The position numbers and the translations under genes were made by a program. A stretch of 64,000 nucleotides of DNA from Cellulophaga baltica (GTDB lineage Bacteria; Bacteroidota; Bacteroidia; Flavobacteriales; Flavobacteriaceae), in assembly GCF_900102165.1 (NCBI RefSeq), contig NZ_FNBD01000001.1, positions 584,337 through 648,336 on the forward strand, read 5' to 3'. Shown here piece by piece: positions 53,433 to 62,099 of the stretch. Each line of letters begins with the position of its first letter. The stretch's first letter is position 1. The notes under the pieces are model-generated. The model was not told the origin of the DNA and did no database searches. It was given only the letters and a program-made list of their open reading frames with translations.

Positions 53433-54140
53433 TTAACTACAATTACCATCAACATCACAAGAACCACCAGTTTCACCAACAGGTAAAATAGTAAGTTTCT
53501 CTTCATTGTGTTTTTTCCATGCTTGGTCTAAAGCCTCAGCAAAAACTTCTGTAGGTTGTGCTCCTGAAATACCATATTTATGATCTAAAACAAAAAACGG
53601 CACTCCATTAATTCCTAGATTTCTAGCCTCTAGTTCATCCTGTCTCACTTCATAGGTGTAGTCATCAGAATTAAGCATTTCCCTTACCGCATCACCATCC
53701 ATTCCTATAGCTTTTGCCAAAGCAATAAGGTGTTCTTTATCGTCTATATTTTCAGCATCTACGAGCTGTGCTTTTAACAAAGCTTCTTTAGTCGCATCTG
53801 CATATCCTTCTTTCTTTGCATAATGCAATAATCTATGAGCATTTAAAGAATTAGCAATGACCCCATCTTTTATATTAAAAGCTAATCCAACCTCACGAGC
53901 CATAGCCGTTACATTATTAAACATACCCAAAGCACTGTCTCTGTCTACATTCTTATGCTCTATAAAATATTCGGTATAATCAACCTCCGGCTTTGTTTCT
54001 AAATTAGGGTCTAACTCAAAGCTTTTCCAGTGCACCGTTATCTGGTCTTTATGAGAAAAATTTACCAAAGCGGCTTCAAATTTTCTTTTGCCGATATAGC
54101 AAAAAGGACATCTAATGTCTGACCATATATTTATTTCCAT
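53433..54140 (-). CDS. DsbA family oxidoreductase (FrnE-like)
   Basis: A 235-aa cytoplasmic thioredoxin-fold protein of the FrnE/2-hydroxychromene isomerase-like group. The active site IRCPFCYIGKRKFE gives CPFC near residue 13, without a signal peptide. Further traits are NSLNAHRLLHYAKKEG and NLGINGVPFFVLDHKYGISG (cis-Pro loop GVP). The tail is cysteine-containing (GGSCDVDGNCS), which may add a second redox pair. Likely a thiol-disulfide isomerase in oxidative stress. Confidence 0.92.
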   Translation of the reverse strand: MEINIWSDIRCPFCYIGKRKFEAALVNFSHKDQITVHWKSFELDPNLETKPEVDYTEYFIEHKNVDRDSALGMFNNVTAMAREVGLAFNIKDGVIANSLNAHRLLHYAKKEGYADATKEALLKAQLVDAENIDDKEHLIALAKAIGMDGDAVREMLNSDDYTYEVRQDELEARNLGINGVPFFVLDHKYGISGAQPTEVFAEALDQAWKKHNEEKLTILPVGETGGSCDVDGNCS

Positions 54141-54217
54141 TGTCTTATTTTTTTAGTGCTATTGTATTGGACGTGAAGATGTTTAAAACCTTTCTATGGC
54201 CTCGTGCCAATTTTATC

Positions 54218-55291
54218 TTAAAATAATTTAAGTTGCCCGTCCTTATGTAATTCATGTAAGTTAGTATTTAAAGGAAGTGTATTGCTATTCTTAAAATAAG
54301 TTCTTTTTGCTAAACGCATTAAATCATGAAATTGCGTCGCTATTATACCTTCTCCTCTGCTCCGTAAACCAAAGCGACTATCATTTAATGTTCCTCCGTG
54401 ACATTCTTCTATCTGATGAAGCACTTTTGAAGCCCTATCTGGCATTGTTTTTTGTATCCAATCCGTAAAAATTTGTCCAATGGCGCCATTTAATCTCACA
54501 ACAGTAAATCCAAAAGAGCTTGCCCCATTTTCTGCCACAGTCTTTGCCAGATTTAAAATTTCATGGCTATTTATTCCAGGGATAATGGGGGCCAACATAG
54601 CGTTTACTGGAATTCCGTTTTTACTTAAAACCTTTATAGTCTCTAAGCGCTTTTTAATTGTAGTAGTTCTAGGCTCTAGAAGTCTTCTTGTTTCTTCAGA
54701 CAAAGAAGTAACAGAAACATTTACGTATATTAAATTGTCTTTAGCTAAGGCTTTTAAAAGCTCTAAATCGCGCAGAATTAATGCATTTTTAGTAATAATG
54801 CTCACAGGATGTTTGTACTTCAAAAATAGCTCTAGAGAAGATTTTGTTAATTCAAACTGCTTCTCCGCAGGTTGGTAACAATCTGTATTTCCTGAAAGAA
54901 CAATAGTTTGTGCCTTCCAGTGTTTATTCTTGAGTTTTGCCTCTAAGAGTTTGGGCGCATCTTTTTTAACTAAAATAGTTCGTTCAAAATCGAGCCCTGG
55001 GCTATACCCCCAAAATTCATGCGTATTACGTGCATAGCAATAGATACAGCCATGCTCACATCCCTGATAGGGATTCATACTATATTCCATTCCAATATCA
55101 GGGCTGGTGACCTTATTCACGATGGTCTTAGGAAAGATAGGAAGGTACTGAGTCTTGTTCGTATCTGCTTCCTCACCTTCTATGCGACAGAATTCAAGGA
55201 AATCATCACGCGTTTTATACTTAAATTCTGAAAATTTGTTGGTATTATTGTGCTGCGCACCTCTACCTTTAATGTAGTTTTTTGAATGCAA
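54218..55291 (-). CDS. Radical SAM protein (PA0069/SplB-like family)
   Basis: A 357-aa radical S-adenosylmethionine protein. The iron-sulfur motif is YQGCEHGCIYCYARNTHEFW (CxxxCxxC, near residue 80), and the protein starts KNYIKGRGAQHNNTNKF, typical of the PA0069 group, which is distantly like spore photoproduct lyase. No ATG is available; a TTG at 55291 gives the normal family N-terminus. The promoter -7 element lies inside a 36-base perfect palindrome only 4 bases upstream, so tight regulation is likely. The reaction is unknown. Confidence 0.88.
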   Translation of the reverse strand: MHSKNYIKGRGAQHNNTNKFSEFKYKTRDDFLEFCRIEGEEADTNKTQYLPIFPKTIVNKVTSPDIGMEYSMNPYQGCEHGCIYCYARNTHEFWGYSPGLDFERTILVKKDAPKLLEAKLKNKHWKAQTIVLSGNTDCYQPAEKQFELTKSSLELFLKYKHPVSIITKNALILRDLELLKALAKDNLIYVNVSVTSLSEETRRLLEPRTTTIKKRLETIKVLSKNGIPVNAMLAPIIPGINSHEILNLAKTVAENGASSFGFTVVRLNGAIGQIFTDWIQKTMPDRASKVLHQIEECHGGTLNDSRFGLRSRGEGIIATQFHDLMRLAKRTYFKNSNTLPLNTNLHELHKDGQLKLF

Positions 55292-55294
55292 TGA

Positions 55295-55330
55295 ATTGGA
55301 TTTATTCCAAAATTATGGAATAAATCCAAT
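55295..55330. promoter_or_regulatory. Operator-like perfect inverted repeat over the radical SAM gene promoter
   Basis: The arm ATTGGATTTATTCCA (55295-55309) is the exact reverse complement of TGGAATAAATCCAAT (55316-55330), with AAATTA between. The minus-strand -7 element TAATTTTG occupies 55308-55315, the centre of the palindrome. A dimeric repressor or activator here would directly control the gene. Confidence 0.65.
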
Positions 55331-55373
55331 ATACAATTTTAATTATTGTTAAAATTAGCCGTTCCTATTAGCT

Positions 55374-56924
55374 TTAAAAATTGACTTTAACTAACTGTTT
55401 CTTTGTGCCTCGTTTTGCATAGAAAATTAAATTTTCATCAGCTTTATTAATCAATGGCATAGACACCATTAAAGGCAAACGAGCTTCTTGGTTATCAATT
55501 ACTTTTTCGTAGCTCATTTTACCTTGTGCATCTAATTTGATCAGAAAAATGTTTCTGTTTCTTCCAAGGCCTTGCTTAAACATGATACGTTCATCACTCA
55601 ATAATTGTGGATTTTCACTAGCCGTACTGATAAAGAAAAAGGTATCGCCGTCTTTCGTATAAGAACAATAGGAGGTATATGCTGGATCTCCTTGTGTAAC
55701 TTCGGTCTTATTAATATTTCTAGCCCATAGCATAGCGCCATCTGCTGCCAATTTTACACTTACAATATCATTATAGTGGTATCGGCTAATTTTAACACTA
55801 GAACCTGTAGGATCTCTTTGTATGCTAGACGTCACAAAGTACTCTTCAGCATTAAACAAAATATCATTCTCTTTAGTTACCTCAACGCCTTTAAATACTA
55901 AGTTTTTAATGTCTTTGTCTTCATCTCTACCAAATTTATCTAGCATGAATTGTTCTGAAAACTCATGGTATTTATTGGTAGCGATTTCCATGGTAGCTGG
56001 ATTGATATCAAAATACGCGATACCGTTATAGCGGTTGTCTCTCCTGTTAGAATAAAAACCTACACACACCACTTTGTCCGCAACAAGCAATGGCTGTAAT
56101 GCTTCTGGAAACTTTCCTGGATCTGCAAAATTCTGAATTTTGCCTCCATCATTAGTAACCTGCAATAATTCATACTGAAACTTACGCTCGTTTGCTGCAA
56201 AACGTTTCTTCTTAAAATACGCTTTGGCCGTTAAGTACACTTCTTGTTTATCTTTTGAGATCACTAAATTTTCAAAGGCATAGTTTTTTTCTTCAATTTC
56301 ATCAGAAAAATCATAGTGCATTAACTCTTTCAAACCAGTATCGAAGACATAAATATTATGTTTGTTATCTTTTCCTTTTTTATGATGCGCACTGATGGCG
56401 AAAGCAGATTTTGCTTTGTCAAAGAGAACAGTTGTTGTAAAGCCTGAACCAAAATTTCTATTGTAATAATTACGATCTAAAGGCTGTTCTACCGGGTCAG
56501 ATTCAATCTCTAGTATTTTCTGAGTTTTGAAGTCAAATTTTTCATATGGACTTTGATGGATAACATAATCATACGTTTTCTTGCCATAGTTATAATCCAA
56601 GAACAACAGGTAAACCTGACCGTTTCTCACAAATGCATCAACATAATTTGCATCTTTAAGCTTATAATTAAATTCAGAAACCAATTCTAAATTAGCATTA
56701 TAATGTTCTATAAAGTACCCTCTTGGTTTTAAAATAATACCCGTGTAATAAGACCGCACCATAATACTACCACCATTACCATCTGGAGCAATAGTTAATA
56801 AATTTGAATACTTGTACCGGTCATGGTATTTTTCACCAAAGGTGTATTTAACCGGCATTTCTTGAGCATTCATGAGGCTGAAGAAAGCAAAAAAGAGCAA
56901 TAAAAATATATTTTTAGTAGGCAT
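55374..56924 (-). CDS. Secreted protein of unknown function (516 aa)
   Basis: A signal peptide (NIFLLLFFAFFSLMNAQE) is followed by about 495 residues of repetitive beta-strand character: YFIEHYNANLELVSEFNYKL, NIYVFDTGLKELMHYDFSDE, YELLQVTNDGGKIQNFADPG, VKLAADGAMLWARNI and FLIKLDAQGKMSYEKVID. The repeating pattern of a residue pair such as LDxxG or xxDG after two strands suggests a beta-propeller, seven- or eight-bladed. There are no catalytic motifs that I recognise. Similar flavobacterial proteins are annotated only as hypothetical. Confidence 0.75.
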   Translation of the reverse strand: MPTKNIFLLLFFAFFSLMNAQEMPVKYTFGEKYHDRYKYSNLLTIAPDGNGGSIMVRSYYTGIILKPRGYFIEHYNANLELVSEFNYKLKDANYVDAFVRNGQVYLLFLDYNYGKKTYDYVIHQSPYEKFDFKTQKILEIESDPVEQPLDRNYYNRNFGSGFTTTVLFDKAKSAFAISAHHKKGKDNKHNIYVFDTGLKELMHYDFSDEIEEKNYAFENLVISKDKQEVYLTAKAYFKKKRFAANERKFQYELLQVTNDGGKIQNFADPGKFPEALQPLLVADKVVCVGFYSNRRDNRYNGIAYFDINPATMEIATNKYHEFSEQFMLDKFGRDEDKDIKNLVFKGVEVTKENDILFNAEEYFVTSSIQRDPTGSSVKISRYHYNDIVSVKLAADGAMLWARNINKTEVTQGDPAYTSYCSYTKDGDTFFFISTASENPQLLSDERIMFKQGLGRNRNIFLIKLDAQGKMSYEKVIDNQEARLPLMVSMPLINKADENLIFYAKRGTKKQLVKVNF

Positions 56925-56959
56925 ACTATATATAATTAAGTTATTTGATACGCGGCTAG

Positions 56960-57736
56960 TTACTCAAAATGTGCTTTTCTTTTTTCTAAAAATGCTGTAG
57001 TTCCTTCTTTAAAATCATCGGTTCCAAAACATTCTCCAAAAGCCTTAATTTCTTTATCGAAGCCATCGGTATCAGTACTAAAACCAGCATTTACTGCTTT
57101 TATTGCGTAGCGGATGGCAACAGATGAATTATTCGTTATCTTACCTGCTAACTTCTCACAAAGTGGCATTAATTCTTCGGGTGTTACCACATAATTTACC
57201 AAACCATAAGAAAGTGCCTTTTGAGCATCAATCATCCCAGCCGTCATTATCATTTCATTAGCACGCCCTTTTCCAACCAATTGTGGTAAACGTTGCGTAC
57301 CTCCATATCCCGGAATTACTCCTAAAGAAACTTCTGGCAAGCCCATTTTAGCATTATCACTAGCTACTCTAAAATGGCAGGCCATAGCAAGTTCTAATCC
57401 GCCACCCAAAGCAAAACCATTTACTGCAGCAATCACAGGGGTCGCTAAATTCTCTACATAGTCAAACAATAACTTTTGACCTTTTGCAGCAAGCTTACCA
57501 CCTTCTTTTACCGAAAAATCTGAAAATTCAGCAATGTCTGCTCCAGCAACAAAAGCCTTTTCACCACTTCCGGTTAGTATAATTACTTTGACTGATTTAT
57601 CCTTATTCAGGACTTTAAAAGCATCATGTAATTCTTGTATGGTATCTCTATTTAATGCATTTAATTTAGTAGGACGGTTAATGGTCACCGTAGCCATATT
57701 CTCTTGTTGATTTACTAGTATATTTTCGAATTCCAT
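56960..57736 (-). CDS. Enoyl-CoA hydratase/isomerase (crotonase family)
   Basis: A 258-aa cytoplasmic enzyme of fatty-acid or branched-chain acyl-CoA metabolism. Crotonase motifs are present: INRPTKLNALNRDTIQEL, GEKAFVAGADIAEFS, NGFALGGGLELAMACHFRVA (oxyanion hole and first catalytic Glu region) and LPEVSLGVIPGYGGTQRLPQ (second Glu). Length is standard. Close to bacterial 3-hydroxybutyryl-CoA dehydratase-like enoyl-CoA hydratases; the exact chain length is unknown. Promoter element at 57790-57797. Confidence 0.93.
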   Translation of the reverse strand: MEFENILVNQQENMATVTINRPTKLNALNRDTIQELHDAFKVLNKDKSVKVIILTGSGEKAFVAGADIAEFSDFSVKEGGKLAAKGQKLLFDYVENLATPVIAAVNGFALGGGLELAMACHFRVASDNAKMGLPEVSLGVIPGYGGTQRLPQLVGKGRANEMIMTAGMIDAQKALSYGLVNYVVTPEELMPLCEKLAGKITNNSSVAIRYAIKAVNAGFSTDTDGFDKEIKAFGECFGTDDFKEGTTAFLEKRKAHFE

Positions 57737-57789
57737 AGATAGTTATTTTAATAATTCATTTAAAGATAAGTGCTATATAGTATATGGTA

Positions 57790-57797
57790 CAAATTTA
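57790..57797 (-). promoter_or_regulatory. -7 promoter element of the enoyl-CoA hydratase gene
   Basis: TAAATTTG on the minus strand matches TAnnTTTG, 53 bases upstream of the ATG at 57736. Confidence 0.4.
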
Positions 57798-57947
57798 GGC
57801 TAAGATTTTTGAAATAGCATTGAAACACAATCTGGCTCCTACTCGTAACATTAAAATATATGTCATACATAGGTATGACAAAGACTAAAAAACCTCTTAA
57901 AAACAAGGCTTAGTCGCTGAGAACACACTAACAAAATCTTAACGTTT

Positions 57948-57955
57948 TATTTTTG
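57948..57955 (+). promoter_or_regulatory. -7 promoter element of the 63-aa protein gene
   Basis: TATTTTTG matches TAnnTTTG and lies 49 bases upstream of the ATG at 58005. Confidence 0.4.
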
Positions 57956-58004
57956 GAATCTTCTTTCTTTATGATATACTATAGCCTTAATCCATTACAA
58001 TTTT

Positions 58005-58196
58005 ATGAAGTTAATACACATTAAGAGAGAAACAAAAACAGAACAAAGACACACTACAAAAATGGGGAGTTTGCAGACAAAAGTAACCTACATAAAAAAA
58101 TACTTTTTAGGCTTTCCCGTAAAGACCTTACACAAATACAGAGAGACCTATTATGGGGAAATAAAAAACTGTGAAGACTGCTTTTTATTCGTTTAA
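58005..58196 (+). CDS. Small basic protein (63 aa) of unknown function
   Basis: A short, lysine- and tyrosine-rich protein: MKLIHIKRETKTEQRHTTKM, then SLQTKVTYIKKYFLGFPVKT and LHKYRETYYGEIKNCEDCFL. It has a promoter element upstream and a strong terminator downstream, so it looks like a real gene and not a chance frame. No domain is recognised. The CxxC near the C-terminus (NCEDCF) could bind a metal or be redox-active. Confidence 0.65.
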   Translation: MKLIHIKRETKTEQRHTTKMGSLQTKVTYIKKYFLGFPVKTLHKYRETYYGEIKNCEDCFLFV

Positions 58197-58216
58197 AGGT
58201 TTCGTAATAAAACCAA

Positions 58217-58257
58217 AAAAAGCCAAGACACTTTAAGTTAAAGAGTCTTGGCTTCTT
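58217..58257. terminator. Bidirectional terminator
   Basis: AGCCAAGAC (58221-58229) pairs with GTCTTGGCT (58245-58253), with an inner CTTT/AAAG. It lies between the 63-aa gene and the convergent lipocalin-like gene. Confidence 0.85.
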
Positions 58258-58276
58258 TTATTACTTGATGAAGTAA

Positions 58277-58708
58277 TTATCTACGGATATAGATGCTTCT
58301 TTCTGTTTCCGTTTCTCCATTTGATTCGTATGTAGATGTAAAGGTGAGCGTATTATTCTCAATAGAATAATTAAACTCTTCAACTCCTCCTGAATCAAAG
58401 GTAATAGCTAAAACTCCTTCCGATAAAATAGCCCAAGTTCCTGTATCGCTATCACTATCTTTTTCACATTCATCGGGATCTCCAGTAATACTTCCATAAG
58501 CTTCAAGCTCAAAAGACATATCTTCTCTAAAAATCAATGTTAACTTTTTAGAACATTCATCTCCTTCTTCTAATTCTCCATTTGCATTTTCATCTTGAAA
58601 AAAGCCCCAAGAGCCTATTAATGGGTTTCCAGAATCATCATCATCGCTACTACAAGAAGTAAAGAAAATACCAAGTAATGCGGCTGATAGTACTAATAAT
58701 TTTTTCAT
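58277..58708 (-). CDS. Lipocalin-like lipoprotein (143 aa)
   Basis: A lipoprotein with signal LLVLSAALLGIFFTSC (lipobox FTSC) and the acidic SSDDDDSGNP linker common in Bacteroidota surface lipoproteins. The domain starts LIGSWGFFQDENANGELEEG and repeats strands (LTLIFREDMSFELEAYG; TGTWAILSEGVLAITFDSGG; FNYSIENNTLTFTSTY), as in the small lipocalin-like family of flavobacteria. The acidic linker just after the Cys is the known surface-export signal type. Function unknown. Confidence 0.85.
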   Translation of the reverse strand: MKKLLVLSAALLGIFFTSCSSDDDDSGNPLIGSWGFFQDENANGELEEGDECSKKLTLIFREDMSFELEAYGSITGDPDECEKDSDSDTGTWAILSEGVLAITFDSGGVEEFNYSIENNTLTFTSTYESNGETETERSIYIRR

Positions 58709-58997
58709 GCGTAAGTTGTTTAGGTTTGTTATAAATGCCTACTCATCTTTAAGGTCTTTTTCAGCTTATTCAGACCTTAAAATTCTTTATTTTATGACAT
58801 AAATTTGCCTAAAATCTTAAGAACTTTAAGTCTATCTAACGCAAGTGTCCTGAAAATATTCTATTACAAAGTAGCCTAAAGTTTCAAAAAATGGTTCCGA
58901 AAATTATATCCCAAACATTTTGCCATAACAAGATTCTCAGAATCAAATTATTACGCAATATCTGAGGTAATTTGAAATAATGTATGTGCTATTTTTT

Positions 58998-59684
58998 TTA
59001 TTTACGGGAAAAATGCCACCAATTCATATCCCGTGTTAACTGATACCCTAATTTTTCATACAAGGGTATTGCCGCATTTCCTTTTGTAGTGTGTAAAATG
59101 GGCTTCTTCTTATTTTTTAAAATTTGCTGAGTTACATGGTATACCAATTGCTTAGCCAACCCTCTTCGTCCGTAGTCTGGATGTGTTACTACTGCGCTTA
59201 CTTCTACAAATTCATCGGTTTGCATGCGCTGCCCGGTAACGGACACTAATTTACCTTCTTTAAATATCCCGTAGTACTCCCCCATTTCAAAGGTTCTTTT
59301 GCGATAATACCCAGGCATTACAAGCCATACTAGATTATAAATATCCTCCATATCATCCTCTGTAAGTCGCACAATCGTCTCAGTTATTGGCGTTTCAATC
59401 AAAGAATTGAGTACCATTTGACAGCCTTCTATTTTTCGATTTAAAATAATATGATTGCTATCATAGGTAGGAACACCAAACTCAGAAACCAGAAAAAAAC
59501 TATCACACGATTTCGCATAGGTATTTAAGGCTTCGGCTGTGTTGGCAGCATCTGTAAAGGCCCCAAACGGACAAACTTCTGGATCATAAAACTTAACTCC
59601 GTTATATGTAATTGATAATTTCTCATGTGCTTCACTAAGTGCAAACCATACCGGATTCTCCAACGTTTCTTTAAAATGACTCAT
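58998..59684 (-). CDS. GNAT family N-acetyltransferase
   Basis: A 228-aa acetyltransferase. The C-terminal GNAT fold (about 105-225) contains VSAVVTHPDYGRRGLAKQLV, the acetyl-CoA-binding Q/RxxGxG/A motif, preceded by KLVSVTGQRMQTDEF and followed by HTTKGNAAIPLYEKLGYQ. The N-terminal ~100 residues (SHFKETLENPVWFALSEAHE) are not standard GNAT and may set the substrate. Acceptor unknown. Promoter element at 59704-59711. Confidence 0.88.
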   Translation of the reverse strand: MSHFKETLENPVWFALSEAHEKLSITYNGVKFYDPEVCPFGAFTDAANTAEALNTYAKSCDSFFLVSEFGVPTYDSNHIILNRKIEGCQMVLNSLIETPITETIVRLTEDDMEDIYNLVWLVMPGYYRKRTFEMGEYYGIFKEGKLVSVTGQRMQTDEFVEVSAVVTHPDYGRRGLAKQLVYHVTQQILKNKKKPILHTTKGNAAIPLYEKLGYQLTRDMNWWHFSRK

Positions 59685-59703
59685 GATAAGAATAAATAAA
59701 AAA

Positions 59704-59711
59704 CAAATATA
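59704..59711 (-). promoter_or_regulatory. -7 promoter element of the GNAT gene
   Basis: TATATTTG on the minus strand matches TAnnTTTG, 19 bases upstream of the ATG at 59684. Confidence 0.4.
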
Positions 59712-59827
59712 GGTATAGCAGAAAATACTTTAGTCTCTCTATACCTATACTTCGCTTAAAAAGGGCAAACGTCTTACCAAAATGTTACTGCCGCAACTAC
59801 GCCGCTAGATTCGCTTAAGAGCTAGAA

Positions 59828-60193
59828 TTATTTCTTCGTATTCCAATCCCTAATTTCGGTATGGATTTCTTTTGTTGTACGCTGTCTTCGCTTCGCTAAG
59901 TTTTCTATTATGGTATTGAAACTTCCTTTTTCATATTGAGTTTCAGATTCTAATATATTTGGATAATGCGCCAAATACTCATCGCGTACTGCTAACCATT
60001 GTTCTTCTAAATCAAAATCCAGAATTGATGCTTCTACTCCGCCATTATTAACAGGGTGCTCTATCTCTTCATTCGCATTTTTTGTAGCTTCTAGATCTCG
60101 AGGCTCTTGATCTAAACTGTGATTTTGCTGCACCGTATTATCTAGGCCACCGTATTTTCTCTCTTTATGTTGATTTTTATTATCTGTAATCAT
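59828..60193 (-). CDS. Hydrophilic protein of unknown function (121 aa)
   Basis: A charged, glutamine/asparagine-rich protein with a disordered N-terminal half (NKNQHKERKYGGLDNTVQQN) and a folded-looking C-terminal half (EQWLAVRDEYLAHYPNILES then FNTIIENLAKRRQRTTKEIH). The second half resembles the small helical domain of CsbD-like or general stress proteins of flavobacteria; this is general resemblance only. No signal peptide. Boundary gene between ordinary chromosome and the paralogue array. Confidence 0.6.
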   Translation of the reverse strand: MITDNKNQHKERKYGGLDNTVQQNHSLDQEPRDLEATKNANEEIEHPVNNGGVEASILDFDLEEQWLAVRDEYLAHYPNILESETQYEKGSFNTIIENLAKRRQRTTKEIHTEIRDWNTKK

Positions 60194-60347
60194 ATCCTTT
60201 GATTTTAGTTCTTAAAGAATAAAATTACAAAATGACAACCCCGCTACTTGCTCTATCGGGTTTATAACTACCCTAAAAGAGTACGGATTGAGAACTAGCA
60301 GCTCTCCTTGTGCTAAAACATAAGGATTTACTCATGCATGTGCTACG

Positions 60348-61097
60348 CTACCACCCACCAATCTTTTTGCGTTCTGCTTGTTGTTCTTTTGTAGCTTCTG
60401 GCGTAGGTATATTACTTGGGTATAAGGGTTTAGGAAAACCTTCTGCTTTTCTTCGTTCAAAATCTTGCAACCTGTATTCATCAAAAGCTTTTGCGGGTGG
60501 TAAGGGTCTATTTTTATCCATATACCATACATAAAAACTCCACCATTCTTCTGTGTCACTATCTGCTAAATCGTAATTACCTCTGCCAACTCCTGAATCA
60601 TACGGGTTACGGGCTGTTAGTTTTGCGCCTGCTAATGTAGCGTCAGCACCGCTCATAATAACCCTGTAAACCGTAGCTCTAGTAAAGGTGGTTGTAAAAT
60701 GCGGATAGAAACCATAGCTAGGGTAGGTCATTATACCCGTAAAACGGTTTAACGTAAGTATCTTATTAGGTATTGCAAAGCTATACAACCAAAATAAAGC
60801 ACTTAAAATAAAAAAACCTGAACAGCTCCAAAAATAACTTTCATCAAAGTTGAGAACTTCATTTGTAAGTTCCAGAAGAGTTAAAATTATAGTTACAAAA
60901 ATACCTAAAACAAAAAAACAAAGTGCACCTATACTTACTCCTTTTGAAGCTAATAAAAGTTGAAATTGTTCCTGATTAAATGTTTCCTTTTTATTATCGC
61001 TTTCTTGCTCAAACCATTTCGTCACCTTATCCTCTGTTGGATAGGTAAGTATTTTAAAGGGTAATGGAGCTTCTTTCCACCAACTCTTTTTTGTCAT
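60348..61097 (-). CDS. Array paralogue A: two-helix membrane protein with conserved tail
   Basis: A 249-aa protein of a family I do not recognise. Residues 1-50 are polar, then two hydrophobic helices follow (about 53-75 and 88-110). After the second helix comes ILTLNRFTGIMTYPSYGFYP, a strand-turn-strand pattern like that of bacterial PH-like (YcxB/bPH) domains. The conserved tail begins VWYMDKNRPLPP, then FDEYRLQDFERRKAEGFPKP, PTPEATKEQQAERKKIGGW. Last gene of the array on this strand. Confidence 0.8.
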   Translation of the reverse strand: MTKKSWWKEAPLPFKILTYPTEDKVTKWFEQESDNKKETFNQEQFQLLLASKGVSIGALCFFVLGIFVTIILTLLELTNEVLNFDESYFWSCSGFFILSALFWLYSFAIPNKILTLNRFTGIMTYPSYGFYPHFTTTFTRATVYRVIMSGADATLAGAKLTARNPYDSGVGRGNYDLADSDTEEWWSFYVWYMDKNRPLPPAKAFDEYRLQDFERRKAEGFPKPLYPSNIPTPEATKEQQAERKKIGGW

Positions 61098-61205
61098 TCT
61101 AATATTGTTTTTAGTCCTTAACCAATATAACTTGGTAAATAAAACCTTATTTCAGAGATGTTATTTAACTTCTTTATAGTCTCGTCGCATTGACATTTCT
61201 ATACT

Positions 61206-62021
61206 TTATTTGTCTACCCCGCTGGAGGTAAAATGCCTCATTAAAACGCCATCGTTCTCTATAAATTCTTCTTTCCAGAATCTTTCTCTTTCTTTTTGTT
61301 GTTCCGGAGTAACTTCGGGTGTTGGTACATTGCTCATATAGAGTGGTCTTGGAAAACCTTCTTCTTTTCTACGCTCAAAGTCTTTTTTTCTAAAAGGATC
61401 AAAAGCACTGCCAGGTGGTAAGGGTCTATTTTTGTCCATATACCAAGTAAAAAAAGAAATATCTCGATAACAATCTTTATCTCCTGCATTAAGCATTGCA
61501 AAAGTATAATTATTGGGGCGTATGACTTCTAATCGAAAAGCTCCTAAACCATTTTCACCACCAGTACTATAACAACAAATAACATCCTTAAACCGCATGG
61601 TAATATTGGGTTGGTACAATGCCCCTTCTATGGTAATTAAACCATCTCTGCGGTTTAAAATATTCTCTTTTGGAGGCTTTGTAAAATAATAAATAATAGA
61701 AAAAATTAATGCTGTAACAGCAATACAAACGTATACAGTTCCAGGAGTACCCAACTCTTCTTTTAGTAAAAAAAACAATGCTAATAAACTGGAAAGAGAA
61801 ACTCCCCCTACAATAAAAGGCAATCCATTAGAAGTATCAGGTGAAGTTATAAATTCATCCGATGAAAAAGTAAAGACTCCACCTTTTTCCACTTCTTCTT
61901 TCGTTAGTTTCATTGGTGTATGGTAAATTATCTTTTCTACCTTATGATAATATTTTTGCAAGCCACTTTCTGCCTTTCCATAATTTTCATGTGTTATCGC
62001 TCTTGTAAAATCTTTTACCAT
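61206..62021 (-). CDS. Array paralogue B: two-helix membrane protein with conserved tail
   Basis: A 271-aa member of the array. Two hydrophobic helices (about 68-87 and 95-113) are followed by ENILNRRDGLITIEGALYQP, then FTWYMDKNRPLPPGSAFD and DFERRKEEGFPRPLYMSNVP. Unlike its siblings it extends past the usual IGGW end: after QQKERERFWKEEF it adds about 16 residues (ENDGVLMRHFTSSGVDK). This altered C-terminus may reflect a frame change at the end. The N-terminal 60 residues have no similarity that I can see to the other copies. Confidence 0.8.
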   Translation of the reverse strand: MVKDFTRAITHENYGKAESGLQKYYHKVEKIIYHTPMKLTKEEVEKGGVFTFSSDEFITSPDTSNGLPFIVGGVSLSSLLALFFLLKEELGTPGTVYVCIAVTALIFSIIYYFTKPPKENILNRRDGLITIEGALYQPNITMRFKDVICCYSTGGENGLGAFRLEVIRPNNYTFAMLNAGDKDCYRDISFFTWYMDKNRPLPPGSAFDPFRKKDFERRKEEGFPRPLYMSNVPTPEVTPEQQKERERFWKEEFIENDGVLMRHFTSSGVDK

Positions 62022-62099
62022 GTATTTAGATAATTGTTTGTTTATTTTAGTACTATAGTAATTGAAGATACTATTATTTTCTATTTTTAAACTAACTAA

